In this document: positions 15,559 through 25,282 of the stretch, piece after piece
Layout: each line of letters opens with the position of its first letter
Position numbering within the stretch: position 1 is the first letter of the stretch
Assembly: GCA_033875255.1 (NCBI GenBank)
Contig: JAWZSN010000006.1
Coordinates: 143,531 to 207,530, forward strand
Length of the DNA: 64,000 bases
DNA from: Marinimicrococcus sp033875255
GTDB taxonomy: Bacteria > Pseudomonadota > Alphaproteobacteria > Geminicoccales > Geminicoccaceae
Direction: 5' to 3'
Notes under the pieces: generated by a model
The model's input: only the letters and a program-made list of their open reading frames with translations
Told to the model about the DNA's origin: nothing
Database searches by the model: none
Position numbers and translations under genes: made by a program

Positions 15559-18027
15559 TCACGGCCCGCTCCGGGTCCCGACGCTGGAGACCGGCGCTGC
15601 CCGGGCGATCTCATGGGCCAAAGTGGCGAGCAGCTCGGCCGTGGCCACCGGCTTGCGCAGCAGCGGCGCCTCCTCCAGCCCGGGCGGCCGGTCGATCTCG
15701 CCAAAACCCGTGCAGAACAGCACGGGCACGCCGCGTCCGGCGAGGATCTCCGCCACCGGGTAGATCATGCGGCCGCCCAGATCGACGTCGAGGACCGCGC
15801 CGTCCAGCGTCGAGGTGACGGCCAGCAGCGCCGCCTCCTCGAGGCTCGAGGCAGGCCCCACCACCTCGCAGCCTGCGGCCAGCAGCGCAGCGCGCAGCTC
15901 GAGAGCGAGGGCTGCCTGGTCCTCCGCCACGAGCAGGCGGGCGCCCTTGAGGTCCGGTGCGACGCCCGGCCGGGCCTGCGGTGACGCCGCGCCGCTCCGC
16001 CTGCCCGAGGTCAGGCAGCCGGCCGGCAACCGCACCAGCACGCGCAGCCCGTCCGGCCGCCAGTCGCGCTCGATGCTGCCGTGGAGCTGGCTGCACACGG
16101 TCTGCTCGATCAGGGTCGAGCCGAAACCCTGGCGGGCCGGCTGCGCCACCGGCGGCCCGTCAGCCTCGGTCCACCGCAACACCAGCCCCGCCTCGCCGGC
16201 CGCAAGCTCCCAGGATACCTCCAGCCGGCCGCCCGGCGTCGAGAGAGCGCCATATTTGGCGGCGTTGGTGGCCAGCTCGTGCACCACCATGCCCAGCGGC
16301 TGGGCGGCGTCGGCGCACAAGGTCGATCTCGGCCCCTCGATCTGCACCCGGTTCGCCTCGTAGGGAGCGAGCTCCTCCCCCAGAAGCGTCCGCAGATCGG
16401 CACCCTCCCAGCGGTGGCGGGCCAGCAGCGTGTGGGCGCGGGCCAGGGCCGCCACCCGCCCCTCGACCGCCTCGGCAAAGCCGCTGGCGGTGTCGGCGCG
16501 GGTCAGCCGGATCACCGCCTGCACCAATGCCAGCGCGTTCTTGGCGCGATGGTCGATCTCGCGCAGCAGCAGCCGCTGGGACTCCTCGGCGCGCCGGTGC
16601 TCGGTGACGTCGCTGAAGATCGCGAAGACACCGGACGGGCGCTCGTGCCCGTCCAGCCACTGCGGCACCGCGTCGACCATCAGCCAGCGACGCTCGCCGG
16701 CCTTCGGGTTGTAGGCCCCCAGCGAGAAGCCCCGCACCGTGCGGCCGGTGCGCAGCGCCACCACGGCGGGGTACTGGTGCGGCGCGAGCGGCCGTCCCTG
16801 CCCGTCCACCACGTCCCAGCTCGGGTCGGCCGTGTCGCGCCGGGTCATCTCCTGGACGCTCAGTCCCAGGATCTGCGCGGCCGAGTCGTTGGCGGACCGG
16901 ATGGAACCCTGCGCATCCTGGAAAACGACGCCGTAGGTCAGGGTCTCGAAGAGGCTGCGGAACCGCTCCTCGCTGCGCCGCAGCGCCGTCTCGACCCGCT
17001 CGAGGGCCGCCACATGCTCTTCCTTGGCGATCAGCGAGTGCTCGGCGCGCCGGCGCCGCTCGGCCTCCCGGGCGAGCAGCCGCTCGCGCCGGCTGGCGAG
17101 CTGGACGAGGGTCGCGAGCGCGATCGAGGCGACCGCCGCCAGCAGCGCCAGCACGCCCGCGTCACGGCGCCAGGGAGCGAGGATCGTCTCCTTGTCGAGG
17201 CCGACCACCATATAGGCGGGAAAGGCGCCGAGCGTCGTGAAGGCGTAGAGGCGCTCACGCCCGTCCGCCTCGGCCCGCCCGCTATAGGTGCCAGCCTCGC
17301 GGCCGGCCATCGCGGCGAAGAAGGGCGCGTTGCGGGCCAGCGGCGGCGGCGGCTCGTCGACCACCGGATAGACCGCCGCCACCTCGCCGTCCCGGCGCAG
17401 CAGCCGCACGCTGTGCGGCCCCTCGCCCAGCACCTCGCGCCAGAAGTTCGCCAGATAGTCGAGCGAGATCGTCACCATCACAAGGCCGTCGAAGGCGTCG
17501 TCGGCGCTGGCGCGGCGGCGGCTCAGGTTGAAGTTCAGGTTGCCCTTCAGCCGCCCGCGGATCATCTCGCCGAAATGGATCTCGTCGCGGCGGCTCAGCG
17601 CCTGGAAATAGCCGCGGCCGCTGGCGTCGACCCGCGGCAAGGGAAAGAAGTCGGCGCTGTTGGCGCCGTGCCCGTCCGGCCCCACCAGCCACAGCCCGTC
17701 GATATGCGGCGTGTCCTGTGCCACCGACCTCAAGAGCCGGTGGACCTCCTCGGAGGTCTCGATCTGCTGCCAGTCCATTGCTGCGATGCGCGCCTCGACC
17801 GTCGCGATGGCGCCCAGCTGCGCCTCGAACATGCGCAGCGCGTGTTCCTCGAGGATCGACGCCGTCTGCTGCGCCCGGGCACGGGCTTCTGCAAGGGTGC
17901 GGTCATGATTGTCCCAGGCGATCGCCGCGGCCACCGCTCCGGGAAGCACGAGGCTGGCCCAAAAAAGGATCGCCAGCGGTCGCAGCCGCCGGCGGGTCCG
18001 GCCCCGGGGGGCGAGCGGACGGGTCAC
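15559..18027 (-). CDS. Membrane HWE/HisKA_2-type hybrid histidine kinase
   Basis: The 822-residue protein has a membrane segment near residues 18-38, a periplasmic Cache-like sensor region (about 40-285, with the DGLWLVGPDG and ASGRGYFQAL pattern of dCache domains), a second membrane segment (about 290-312), a PAS domain (about 355-475), an HWE/HisKA_2 kinase core with His493 in REIDHRAKNALALVQ and HELATNAAKYGAL, and a C-terminal receiver domain (about 695-810; Asp in VLDVDLGG). I chose the GTG at 18027, which overlaps the stop of the response regulator (GTGA). Its receiver resembles that regulator closely, so the two may compete for phosphate. Confidence 0.88.
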   Translation of the reverse strand: MTRPLAPRGRTRRRLRPLAILFWASLVLPGAVAAAIAWDNHDRTLAEARARAQQTASILEEHALRMFEAQLGAIATVEARIAAMDWQQIETSEEVHRLLRSVAQDTPHIDGLWLVGPDGHGANSADFFPLPRVDASGRGYFQALSRRDEIHFGEMIRGRLKGNLNFNLSRRRASADDAFDGLVMVTISLDYLANFWREVLGEGPHSVRLLRRDGEVAAVYPVVDEPPPPLARNAPFFAAMAGREAGTYSGRAEADGRERLYAFTTLGAFPAYMVVGLDKETILAPWRRDAGVLALLAAVASIALATLVQLASRRERLLAREAERRRRAEHSLIAKEEHVAALERVETALRRSEERFRSLFETLTYGVVFQDAQGSIRSANDSAAQILGLSVQEMTRRDTADPSWDVVDGQGRPLAPHQYPAVVALRTGRTVRGFSLGAYNPKAGERRWLMVDAVPQWLDGHERPSGVFAIFSDVTEHRRAEESQRLLLREIDHRAKNALALVQAVIRLTRADTASGFAEAVEGRVAALARAHTLLARHRWEGADLRTLLGEELAPYEANRVQIEGPRSTLCADAAQPLGMVVHELATNAAKYGALSTPGGRLEVSWELAAGEAGLVLRWTEADGPPVAQPARQGFGSTLIEQTVCSQLHGSIERDWRPDGLRVLVRLPAGCLTSGRRSGAASPQARPGVAPDLKGARLLVAEDQAALALELRAALLAAGCEVVGPASSLEEAALLAVTSTLDGAVLDVDLGGRMIYPVAEILAGRGVPVLFCTGFGEIDRPPGLEEAPLLRKPVATAELLATLAHEIARAAPVSSVGTRSGP

Positions 18028-18401
18028 GGCGATGGAGCGAGCAGCTGGCCGAGACAGCGCACCAGCTCGTCGGGCGCGAACGGCTTTTGCATCACCGGCG
18101 CCTCGCTCCAACGGCCGCGCAGTCCTTCGCGGCCATAGCCGGTGAGGAACAGGAACGGCACACCCTTCGCCGCCAGCAGCTCGACGACCGGAAAGACCTC
18201 CTCGCCATCGAGGTGGATGTCGAGAACGGCGGCGTCGGGGCGCTGCGTCGCCGCCAGCTCGAGGGCCTCGGCGACCCGGCTGGCCGGCCCGACCATGCGA
18301 AAGCCGTGGTCGATCAGCGTCTCCTCGATGAGCATCATGACGAGCGCCTCGTCCTCCGCGACCAGCACCGCGGGACCCGCCGCGGGCGAGGTCGTGCTCA
18401 T
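18024..18401 (-). CDS. Single-domain response regulator
   Basis: The 125-residue protein is a receiver domain and nothing else: acidic pair in VAEDEALV, phosphoacceptor Asp in AVLDIHLDGE, the Thr of FLTGYG and Lys in MQKPF. It has no DNA-binding output, so it probably works by protein contact or as a phosphate sink. It sits between two HWE-type kinases and overlaps both of them by 4 bases (ATGA with the upstream kinase, GTGA with the downstream one). All three are therefore likely made as one translational unit. Confidence 0.9.
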   Translation of the reverse strand: MSTTSPAAGPAVLVAEDEALVMMLIEETLIDHGFRMVGPASRVAEALELAATQRPDAAVLDIHLDGEEVFPVVELLAAKGVPFLFLTGYGREGLRGRWSEAPVMQKPFAPDELVRCLGQLLAPSP

Positions 18402-19999
18402 GGCGCGTCGGGCAGCATCATGCTCACCTCGCAGCGCACCCCTTCGGGCGCGAAGGTGAGGCTGGCCTCGCCACGAAGCTGGTAGGAGAGCCCGCGCTCG
18501 ATCAGCTTCGAGCCGAAGCCGCGGCGCGCCGGCCGGCGTACGGGCGGCCCGCCCTCCTCGACCCACAGCAGCCGCAGCTGTGCGCCGCCCTCGCCGGGCT
18601 CGCGCCGCCAGCTCACCGTAACCCGGCCCTGGGCCGTGGACAGCGCGCCATACTTGGCGGCATTGGTGACCAGCTCGTGAAATGCCATGCCGAATGCCAG
18701 CGCCACCTGGGGCGCCAACCAGACATTCTCGCCCTCGAGCACGAGGCGGCCGTCCTCGGCGCCGCCATGCGGGGCCAGGGCCCGCTCGAGCACGGCGCGC
18801 AGCCAGGCGCCCTGCCAGCCGCCGCCGTTGAGCAGGTCGTGGGCGTGCGAAAGGGCGAGGAGACGCGCCACGAACGCGTCGGCAAAGGCCTGCGGATGCA
18901 CCGCCGTCTGCAGGGTCTGGGTGGCGATCGAATGGACCGTAGCGAGCGTGTTCTTGACCCGGTGATTGAGCTCGTTGAGCAGCAGCCGCTGCTGCTCCTC
19001 GGCCCGCTGGCGCTCGGCCAGCTCGCGCTTCGCCTCCTGGAACAGGCGCGCATTGTCGATGGCGATCGCCGCCTGCGCTGCCACGCCGACAATCAGACGC
19101 TCGGCCTCCGCGGTGAACTGCCCTGGCTCGCCATGCGCCAGGAAGATCCCGCCCAGGACCTCGCCGCAGCGCGCCACAACCGGTGCCGCCAGGTAGCTGC
19201 GCACCGGCAGATGGCCCGAAGGCAGGCCGAAATAGGGCGCCATCGTGCCGTAGTCCGGATCCGCCAGAACGTCGTCGTAGCGCACCACCCGCTCGCCGCG
19301 GAAGGTCGGACCGAAGATCGGCGTGTTGCGCGGCATGGGGAAGCCGGCGAAGTCGTCCCGCGAGGCGCCCGAGAGGGTATAGAGCGTGTAGGCCTCGCCG
19401 CCCTCGCGCTCGACATTGTGGAAGAAGGCGCCAAACTGCGCCCCGGCCAGTGCCACCGAGGCATCGGTGACCGCCTGGACGAGCTTCTCCAGATCGAGCT
19501 CGGCCGTCAGCAGGCCGGCCACCCGGTTCAGCGTGTCGAGACGCCTGGTCTCCTCGCGCAGCGCCCGCTCGGCCTCGACCTGGAGCGTGACGTCGGTGTT
19601 GGTGCCCACCCAGCGGACGGTCGCGTCGTGCTCGTCGAGAAAGGGCTCCACCCGGGTGAGAAAACGGCGAAACTTGCCGTCGGCGCCGCGCAGGGGGAAG
19701 AGCATCTCGAAGCGCGCCCCGCGCGCCAGCCCGGCACGATATTCCTCGAGAACGCGCGGCAGCTCGGCCGGGTCGTGGACCGATTGCCAGCCCCAGCCCA
19801 CCATCTCTTCCGGGCTCGTTCCGGTATATTCGTACCAGCGCCGATTGAACCAGAAGATCGAGCCTTCCGCGTCGGCCATCCACACCAGATGGGGGATGGC
19901 GTCGGCGAGGATCATCGGAGTCTCGCCCGATGTCAGCAGCAGGCTCCTGGTCCCCCCGGGTCCGATACCGATCGGCCCGGCAACGTGCTCGCCCTTCAT
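18398..19999 (-). CDS. PAS-GAF HWE/HisKA_2-type sensor histidine kinase
   Basis: The 533-residue protein has a PAS domain (about 28-145; FWFNRRWYEYTG is typical), a GAF domain (about 170-315) and an HWE/HisKA_2 kinase core with His346 in LNELNHRVKNTL and HELVTNAAKYGAL. There is no membrane segment and no receiver. Similar PAS/GAF HWE kinases act in alphaproteobacterial light or stress responses, but I see no chromophore-binding Cys motif that would show what this one senses. I chose the ATG at 19999 because GGAAGG lies just upstream. It is the first gene of the kinase-regulator-kinase unit. Confidence 0.87.
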   Translation of the reverse strand: MKGEHVAGPIGIGPGGTRSLLLTSGETPMILADAIPHLVWMADAEGSIFWFNRRWYEYTGTSPEEMVGWGWQSVHDPAELPRVLEEYRAGLARGARFEMLFPLRGADGKFRRFLTRVEPFLDEHDATVRWVGTNTDVTLQVEAERALREETRRLDTLNRVAGLLTAELDLEKLVQAVTDASVALAGAQFGAFFHNVEREGGEAYTLYTLSGASRDDFAGFPMPRNTPIFGPTFRGERVVRYDDVLADPDYGTMAPYFGLPSGHLPVRSYLAAPVVARCGEVLGGIFLAHGEPGQFTAEAERLIVGVAAQAAIAIDNARLFQEAKRELAERQRAEEQQRLLLNELNHRVKNTLATVHSIATQTLQTAVHPQAFADAFVARLLALSHAHDLLNGGGWQGAWLRAVLERALAPHGGAEDGRLVLEGENVWLAPQVALAFGMAFHELVTNAAKYGALSTAQGRVTVSWRREPGEGGAQLRLLWVEEGGPPVRRPARRGFGSKLIERGLSYQLRGEASLTFAPEGVRCEVSMMLPDAP

Positions 20000-20253
20000 G
20001 CGCCCTTCCGGTTGCGCCGCGCAGCGGCGATGGCCTTCCCGGCAGGCGGATCGGTTCCTGCCGACCATCAATCTAGCTCAGCTCCGGCACCGCCGTCGAT
20101 GCGGCCACCGGCCCTCGCGGCAGCTCCACCACACTCGGAGCTTTTTCAAGCAATGGGCGAAAATGATGGACGAATGCTTCTTGTACAAGAGGAGGAATGC
20201 GCCGATTCTGCGACCACGATCCTGCTCTGAACCCACCTGGAATTGCGCCGTCG

Positions 20254-20400
20254 ATGAGCTCCACGCCGACCGCCAACAGTCATCCCGCCCAGCCCGCGCC
20301 GCAGCCGGCGCCGGAGACCTTCGGTCTGCTCGGCCCGGTGCTGGGCGGCATCTTCCTGCTGTGGATCCTGATCGTCGCGGCGGTGGCCCAGAACGTCTGA
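20254..20400 (+). CDS. Possible small single-span membrane protein
   Basis: A 48-residue frame has a Pro/Ala-rich start followed by one clear hydrophobic helix (FGLLGPVLGGIFLLWILIVA) and ends in AQNV. The pattern looks like a real membrane peptide, but the start is uncertain: the ATG at 20254 has no clear ribosome site, while an in-frame ATG at 20197 has AGGAGG only one base away, too close for normal use. It lies alone between divergent and convergent neighbours. Function unknown. The region 20000-20253 otherwise holds only probable promoter sequence. Confidence 0.45.
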   Translation: MSSTPTANSHPAQPAPQPAPETFGLLGPVLGGIFLLWILIVAAVAQNV

Positions 20401-20418
20401 CGCTCCGGGCCGCTCGGC

Positions 20419-21564
20419 TCAGTCGGTCCGGCCGCGCCCCTCGATCGGCCAGATCTCCTCGATCTTGCCGCCGCGCACGCAGACAATCTGGTCATAGAGG
20501 TTGACGGTGGGATCGCAGTGCGAGGGCACCACCGTCAGGAGGGTGCCCACCGGCAGCCGCCCGCCCTCCGGCAGCTCCACCTTGCCGAACTGGTCGCCGA
20601 ACATGCCGTAGCGGCTGGCTTGCGGCGCACCACGGGCGATCCGCGGCGGCGGCCCGTCGAGGGCGAAGCATTTGGAGCCCGCGTCGGTGGTGGCGAAGCC
20701 GTCATGCTGGCAGCTCGTGACCCGGGTCAGCACGAAGAGAGCGTTGGCAAAGCGCCGCGAGCCGTCGGCGGTGAGCGCCACCGCATCGTAGTCGGCGTCC
20801 ATGAAGATGTAGGAGCCCACCTGCAGGTCGGTGAACACGCCGCCCTCATGGTCGAAATCGTGGGTGCCGGTGCCGGCCCCGGTGACCACCGGGCAGGGTA
20901 GCCCCGCCTCGCGCAGCGCGTCCCGCACCGCGCCGAGATGAGCCGCGGCGTTGCGCGAGAGCAGGCGGCGCTCCTCATAGCCGGCGATATGCTGGATCCG
21001 GCCGGCATAGCCCTGAATGCCGCCGAGCCGCAGCGCTCGCTGTTCGGCGATCAGCCTGCCAAGCGCCACCGCGGCCTCGACCGTGGGGACGCCGAAGCGA
21101 TGCGAGCCCACGTCGTTGACGATCAGCACCTCGAGCGTCTGGCCCGCAGCGGCCGCAGCCTCGCCCAGCGCCTTGACGTTCTCCGGCTCCTCGACCACTA
21201 CCGCGAGCCCGCGCACCCGGGCATTGAGGGCGATCAGCCGCGCGATCTTGCTCTCGGCCGAGACCGGGGCGGTGATCAGCAGCGGCTCGATGCCCTCGGC
21301 GGCCAGCGCCTCGGCCTCGCCGAGCTTGGCGCAGCACAGGCCGACGGCACCGGCTTGCAGCTGGCGCCGCGCGATGCTGGCGCACTTGTGGGTCTTGGCG
21401 TGCGGCCGCAGGGCGATGCCGCGCTCGCGGGCGAGCCGCGCCATCGTCGCGACATTGGCCTCGAAAGCGTCCAGGTCCAGGACCAGCGACGGTGTGTCGA
21501 TCCGCGAGAGCCCGTCGGGCTCGCCGGTCAGCGCTCGATTCCAGGCGTCGCTCTCAGGGCGCAT
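20419..21564 (-). CDS. D-threonine aldolase / DSD1-family PLP enzyme
   Basis: The 381-residue protein belongs to the metal- and PLP-dependent D-threonine aldolase / D-serine dehydratase-like family with an alanine-racemase N-terminal barrel. The segment RPHAKTHK carries the PLP lysine (near residue 57), TGAGTGTH and GSYIFMDADY are core motifs, and the C-terminal PSHCDPT holds the His and Asp/Cys metal ligands. It should cleave or deaminate D-beta-hydroxy amino acids. I chose the ATG at 21564 because AAGGGAGGTGG precedes it at ideal distance; an ATG 11 codons earlier lacks such a site. The exact substrate cannot be told from sequence. Confidence 0.88.
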   Translation of the reverse strand: MRPESDAWNRALTGEPDGLSRIDTPSLVLDLDAFEANVATMARLARERGIALRPHAKTHKCASIARRQLQAGAVGLCCAKLGEAEALAAEGIEPLLITAPVSAESKIARLIALNARVRGLAVVVEEPENVKALGEAAAAAGQTLEVLIVNDVGSHRFGVPTVEAAVALGRLIAEQRALRLGGIQGYAGRIQHIAGYEERRLLSRNAAAHLGAVRDALREAGLPCPVVTGAGTGTHDFDHEGGVFTDLQVGSYIFMDADYDAVALTADGSRRFANALFVLTRVTSCQHDGFATTDAGSKCFALDGPPPRIARGAPQASRYGMFGDQFGKVELPEGGRLPVGTLLTVVPSHCDPTVNLYDQIVCVRGGKIEEIWPIEGRGRTD

Positions 21565-21625
21565 CGCCACCTCCCTTGGATGTGTGCCGTTGCTCATGAC
21601 ACGGGCCGAGGCTGCCCGGAACCCC

Positions 21626-23317
21626 TCAGCGCAGATAGGCCTCCGTCGCGTAGCGGCGCATCATCCGGTGGGCGTTGAAGGTCGAGCCGAGCTTGGAGAC
21701 GGCTTCCTTCATCATGCCGATCCAGCGCTTCCGGTCGCCGTGATAGAGCGGCAGCACGGTATCCCCGAGCGTGGCATGGAGTGCCGCGGCATCCTGCCCG
21801 TGCAGCGCCCCTCCGGCACCATCGCCGATGGCCCAGCCTGTCTCGCCTTCCACACAGCCCTCCAGCCACCAACCGTCCAGCACGCTGAGGTTCAAGACAC
21901 CGTTGAGCGCCGCCTTCATGCCCGACGTGCCCGAAGCCTCCATGGGCGGCAGCGGCGTGTTGAGCCAGACATCGCAACCACCCGTCATGAGCTTGCCCAG
22001 CGCCATGCCGTAATCCTCGAGGAACACTACCTCAAGCTGCCCGCGTAGCCGCTCGCTCATCTGGTGGATCGCGTGGATCGCCGCCTTGCCGCCGACATCG
22101 GCCGGATGCGCCTTGCCGGCCACCAGCACCGCCATGGGCGTCCGGCCGTGGATCGCGAGCAGGCGGTCGGGATCCTCGAACAGCAGCCCGGGCCGCTTGT
22201 AGCCGGTCATGCGCCGGGCGAAGCCGAGCAGGGCCACGTCCGGCGGCAGGCGCCGGCCGGTGCGGCCCTCGACCCCGGCGAGGAGCGCCCGCCTCGCCTC
22301 CTCGTGGGCGGCCCACATCTCGTCGTCCGGCAGGTAGTCTGCCCGCACCAGGATCTCCGGCTCGTGCCGCCAGTCCGGCAGATGGCGGTCGTAGAGAGCG
22401 GCGATGGAGGGGGCGGCCCAGGTGGGGCCGTGCACCCCGTTGGTGATGGCGCGCACCCGCACGCCGGGAAACATGCGTGCCGAGGTGAGTGCATGCCGCT
22501 TGGCGACGCCGTTGACGAAGCCCGAGAGCTCGAGGGCGAGACGCGTCATGTTGAGGCTGCCCCCGCCGCAATGCTTCTCGAGCTCCGCCACCGCCACCTC
22601 GCTGCCCAGCACCCGCTCGACCAGGTCCCAGGGAAAGCGGTCGTGACCCGCCTCGACGGGGGTGTGGGTGGTGAAGATGCACTGCTCGCGCACCGCAGCC
22701 ACGTCGCCGGGCCGGTGGCGCAGCAGCTCCAGGGCGAGCAGCGCCGCGTGGCCCTCGTTCATGTGGAACGTGTCGAGATCGAAGCCAAGGGCGCGCAGGA
22801 TGCGCACGCCGCCGATCCCCAGCACCGCCTCCTGCCTGAGCCGCCAGGCGTTCTCGCCGGCATAGAGCCGGTGGGTGATGGTGCGGTCACGCGGATCGTT
22901 CTCGGGCAGATCGGTGTCGAGCAGGATCACCGGCAACTCGAAGCCGAGCCGGCCCGCCACATGGTAGAGCCAGGGGCGCACCCAGACCTCGCGGCCCTCC
23001 AGCTCGACAACAATCTTCGCACCCAGCGGCTCGGTCCATTGCGCCGGGTCCCAAGGGTCGGGCAGCTCGACCTGGCGGCCGGCCGCATCGATCTCCTGGC
23101 GCAGATAGCCCTCACGGCTCACCAGGCTCACGAAGACCATGGGGATCTCGAGGTCGGCCGCCGCGCGGGCGCTGTCGCCGGCCAGCATGCCGAGGCCGCC
23201 GCTATAGGTCGCCATCTCCGGGCGCAGCCCGATCTCCATGGAGAAATAGGCGATCCTGATCCGCGGGATGGCGGCCGCCAGACGCAGCACAGGCGATCCC
23301 GGCTGATCGTTGCTCAT
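21626..23317 (-). CDS. glgP: Alpha-glucan phosphorylase, short form
   Basis: The 563-residue protein is the short glycogen-phosphorylase-like type. Visible motifs are IAYFSMEIG, TYSGGLGMLAGD, FHMNEGHAALL, ITNGVHGPTW, RRMTGYKRP and the C-terminal PMEASGTSGMKAALNG with the PLP-binding lysine. It should release glucose-1-phosphate from alpha-glucans. No other glycogen genes are in the window, so it is isolated from its pathway. The ATG at 23317 has GGGAGC upstream; an earlier in-frame start at 23338 is less likely. The family is shorter than classical 800-residue phosphorylases, and this length is normal for it. Confidence 0.92.
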   Translation of the reverse strand: MSNDQPGSPVLRLAAAIPRIRIAYFSMEIGLRPEMATYSGGLGMLAGDSARAAADLEIPMVFVSLVSREGYLRQEIDAAGRQVELPDPWDPAQWTEPLGAKIVVELEGREVWVRPWLYHVAGRLGFELPVILLDTDLPENDPRDRTITHRLYAGENAWRLRQEAVLGIGGVRILRALGFDLDTFHMNEGHAALLALELLRHRPGDVAAVREQCIFTTHTPVEAGHDRFPWDLVERVLGSEVAVAELEKHCGGGSLNMTRLALELSGFVNGVAKRHALTSARMFPGVRVRAITNGVHGPTWAAPSIAALYDRHLPDWRHEPEILVRADYLPDDEMWAAHEEARRALLAGVEGRTGRRLPPDVALLGFARRMTGYKRPGLLFEDPDRLLAIHGRTPMAVLVAGKAHPADVGGKAAIHAIHQMSERLRGQLEVVFLEDYGMALGKLMTGGCDVWLNTPLPPMEASGTSGMKAALNGVLNLSVLDGWWLEGCVEGETGWAIGDGAGGALHGQDAAALHATLGDTVLPLYHGDRKRWIGMMKEAVSKLGSTFNAHRMMRRYATEAYLR

Positions 23318-23454
23318 CGCGACAGCTCCCTGCCCCATCCTTCCTTCTTAGCCCTCGGCGCAGCGCCTGTCGTGCTCCGCTCCGGGGCGCATTGCCGCGC
23401 GCGGGAGGCGGTGGCATGGTGCCGCCCGGTCGAATCGGGGAAGGATCGAGGATC

Positions 23455-24621
23455 ATGCAGCTTGCCGCCGCCATGTCGCGTCTTGGCACCGAGAGCGCCT
23501 TCGAGGTGCTGGCCCGCGCCACAAAGCTCGCCCAGGCCGGCAAGAGCATCATCAATCTCGGCATCGGCCAGCCCGACTTCCCGACCCCGCCCAACATCGT
23601 CGAGGCCGCGGTCAAGGCGCTGCGCGATGGCCATCACGGCTACACCCCCGCCAACGGAATCCTCAAGCTGCGCGAGGCGGTGGCGGCCGACATGAAGCTG
23701 CGCCGCAATGTCGAGGTGGATCCCGAGCGGATCGTGTGCGTGCCCGGCGGCAAGGTGACCATGTTCTTCGCCATCGCCATGTTCGGCGAGCCGGGTGCCG
23801 AGATCATGTATCCCGACCCGGGTTTTCCCATCTACCGCTCGCTGATCGAGTGGACCGGCGCCAAGGCCGTGCCGATCGCCCTGCACGAGGACAAGGGTTT
23901 CGCCTTCTCGGCCGAGGAGGTGCTGGCGCAGATCACGCCCAGGACGCGGCTGATCATCGTCAACAGCCCGGCCAACCCCACCGGCGGCGTGGTGCCCAAG
24001 GAAGAGCTCGACAAGTTCGTGAAGGGCCTCGAGAAGCATCCCGACGTCGCCGTGATGTCTGACGAGATCTATGCGCGGATGTGCTACGACGGCGTGCCGC
24101 ACGCCTCGCTCACCGCCTATCCCGAGATCGAGGACCGGCTGATCCTGCTCGACGGCTGGTCCAAGACCTACGCCATGACCGGCTGGCGGCTGGGCTGGGG
24201 CGTGTGGCCGGGCAAGCTCGCCGAGCACGCCACGCGGCTCGCCATCAACACCCATTCCTGCGTCAACGCCGCCACCCAGTTCGCCGGAATCGAGGCGCTC
24301 GAGGGCCCGCAGGACAGCGTGGGCGAGATGGTCGAGGCGTTCGACGCGCGGCGCCACGTCATCGTCGACGAGCTCAACCGCATCCCGGGCTTCCGCTGCG
24401 TCAAGCCGGGTGGCGCGTTCTACGCCTTCCCCAACATCGAGGGGACGGGCAAGAGCGCGCGCCAGCTCCAGGACGAGCTTTTGAACGAGACCGGCGTGGC
24501 GATCATCAGCGGCACCAGCTTCGGCATCTACGGCGAAGGCTATGTGCGCTTCTCCTACGCGGCCTCCACCGAGCAGATCCAGGAGGCCTGCGAGCGCATC
24601 CGCCGCCATCTCGCGGGGTAG
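23455..24621 (+). CDS. Class I pyridoxal-phosphate aminotransferase
   Basis: The 388-residue protein is a fold-type I aminotransferase. It shows INLGIGQPDFPTP near the N-terminus, SPANPTGGV, SDEIYARMCYDG, the Schiff-base Lys237 in GWSKTYAMTGWR, and the C-terminal VRFSYAAS with the carboxylate-binding arginine. Relatives act on aspartate, alanine or aromatic amino acids; I cannot choose between these. The ATG at 23455 has AAGGATCGAGGA upstream. It is transcribed divergently from the glucan phosphorylase and is followed 26 bases later by a glyoxalase-like gene, likely co-transcribed. Confidence 0.92.
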   Translation: MQLAAAMSRLGTESAFEVLARATKLAQAGKSIINLGIGQPDFPTPPNIVEAAVKALRDGHHGYTPANGILKLREAVAADMKLRRNVEVDPERIVCVPGGKVTMFFAIAMFGEPGAEIMYPDPGFPIYRSLIEWTGAKAVPIALHEDKGFAFSAEEVLAQITPRTRLIIVNSPANPTGGVVPKEELDKFVKGLEKHPDVAVMSDEIYARMCYDGVPHASLTAYPEIEDRLILLDGWSKTYAMTGWRLGWGVWPGKLAEHATRLAINTHSCVNAATQFAGIEALEGPQDSVGEMVEAFDARRHVIVDELNRIPGFRCVKPGGAFYAFPNIEGTGKSARQLQDELLNETGVAIISGTSFGIYGEGYVRFSYAASTEQIQEACERIRRHLAG

Positions 24622-24647
24622 GCTCCCGCGTCCACGGAGGTGAGGCT

Positions 24648-25070
24648 ATGGAACAGCGCCTCAGCGTCGTCACCCTGGGCGTCGCCGACGTCGCCCGGGC
24701 CCGCGCCTTCTACGAGAGACTGGGCTGGAAGGCGCGCGGCCCCGCCAGCGGCGAGGTCGCCTTCTTCCAGACGGGCAGCCTCGTCCTCGCCCTTTATGGC
24801 GGGAAGGACATGGCCCGCGACGCCGGCGTGAAGACGGCGGACCCGGCGGGCCACGGCATCGTGCTGGCCCACAATGTCCGCGAGAAGGACGAGGTCGCTG
24901 CCCTCGTCGATGCATGGAAGAGCGCCGGCGGCAGCGTAACGAAGGCGCCGGCCGACACGTCGTGGGGCGGGCATGCCGCCTGTGTCGCCGATCCGGACGG
25001 GCATCTCTGGGAGATCGCCTGGAACCCGTTCTGGCCGCTCGGCGAGAACGGCGAGGTGAGCCTGCCCTGA
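24648..25070 (+). CDS. VOC (glyoxalase/bleomycin-resistance) family protein
   Basis: The 140-residue product has the two beta-alpha-beta-beta-beta modules of the vicinal oxygen chelate fold: VTLGVADVARARAFYERLGW at the start and ADPDGHLWEIAWNPFWP at the end, the latter a hallmark of this family with the metal-ligand Glu. Such proteins are lyases, dioxygenases or resistance proteins, and the reaction here is unknown. The ATG at 24648 has CGGAGGTGAGG at good spacing. It follows the aminotransferase closely and probably shares its transcript. Confidence 0.88.
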   Translation: MEQRLSVVTLGVADVARARAFYERLGWKARGPASGEVAFFQTGSLVLALYGGKDMARDAGVKTADPAGHGIVLAHNVREKDEVAALVDAWKSAGGSVTKAPADTSWGGHAACVADPDGHLWEIAWNPFWPLGENGEVSLP

Positions 25071-25282
25071 AGGCTCGCCCCGGGGCCGACGATGCCCCGC
25101 GCTGCCGCACCAGCCGCTCGACCCGCATAGCTCTTCGCGGCCCGCCCCAGGCGGGCGCAGGGCGCGCTCGTCCAGTTATTTCTCGACCGGACGGCCAGAC
25201 TAACGCATAATGAATTTTCGAAACGAGTAAATAGACGCTTGGGTAAGGGCGCTTATTCCACCTTCAGTCAGAGGAGAGCGCC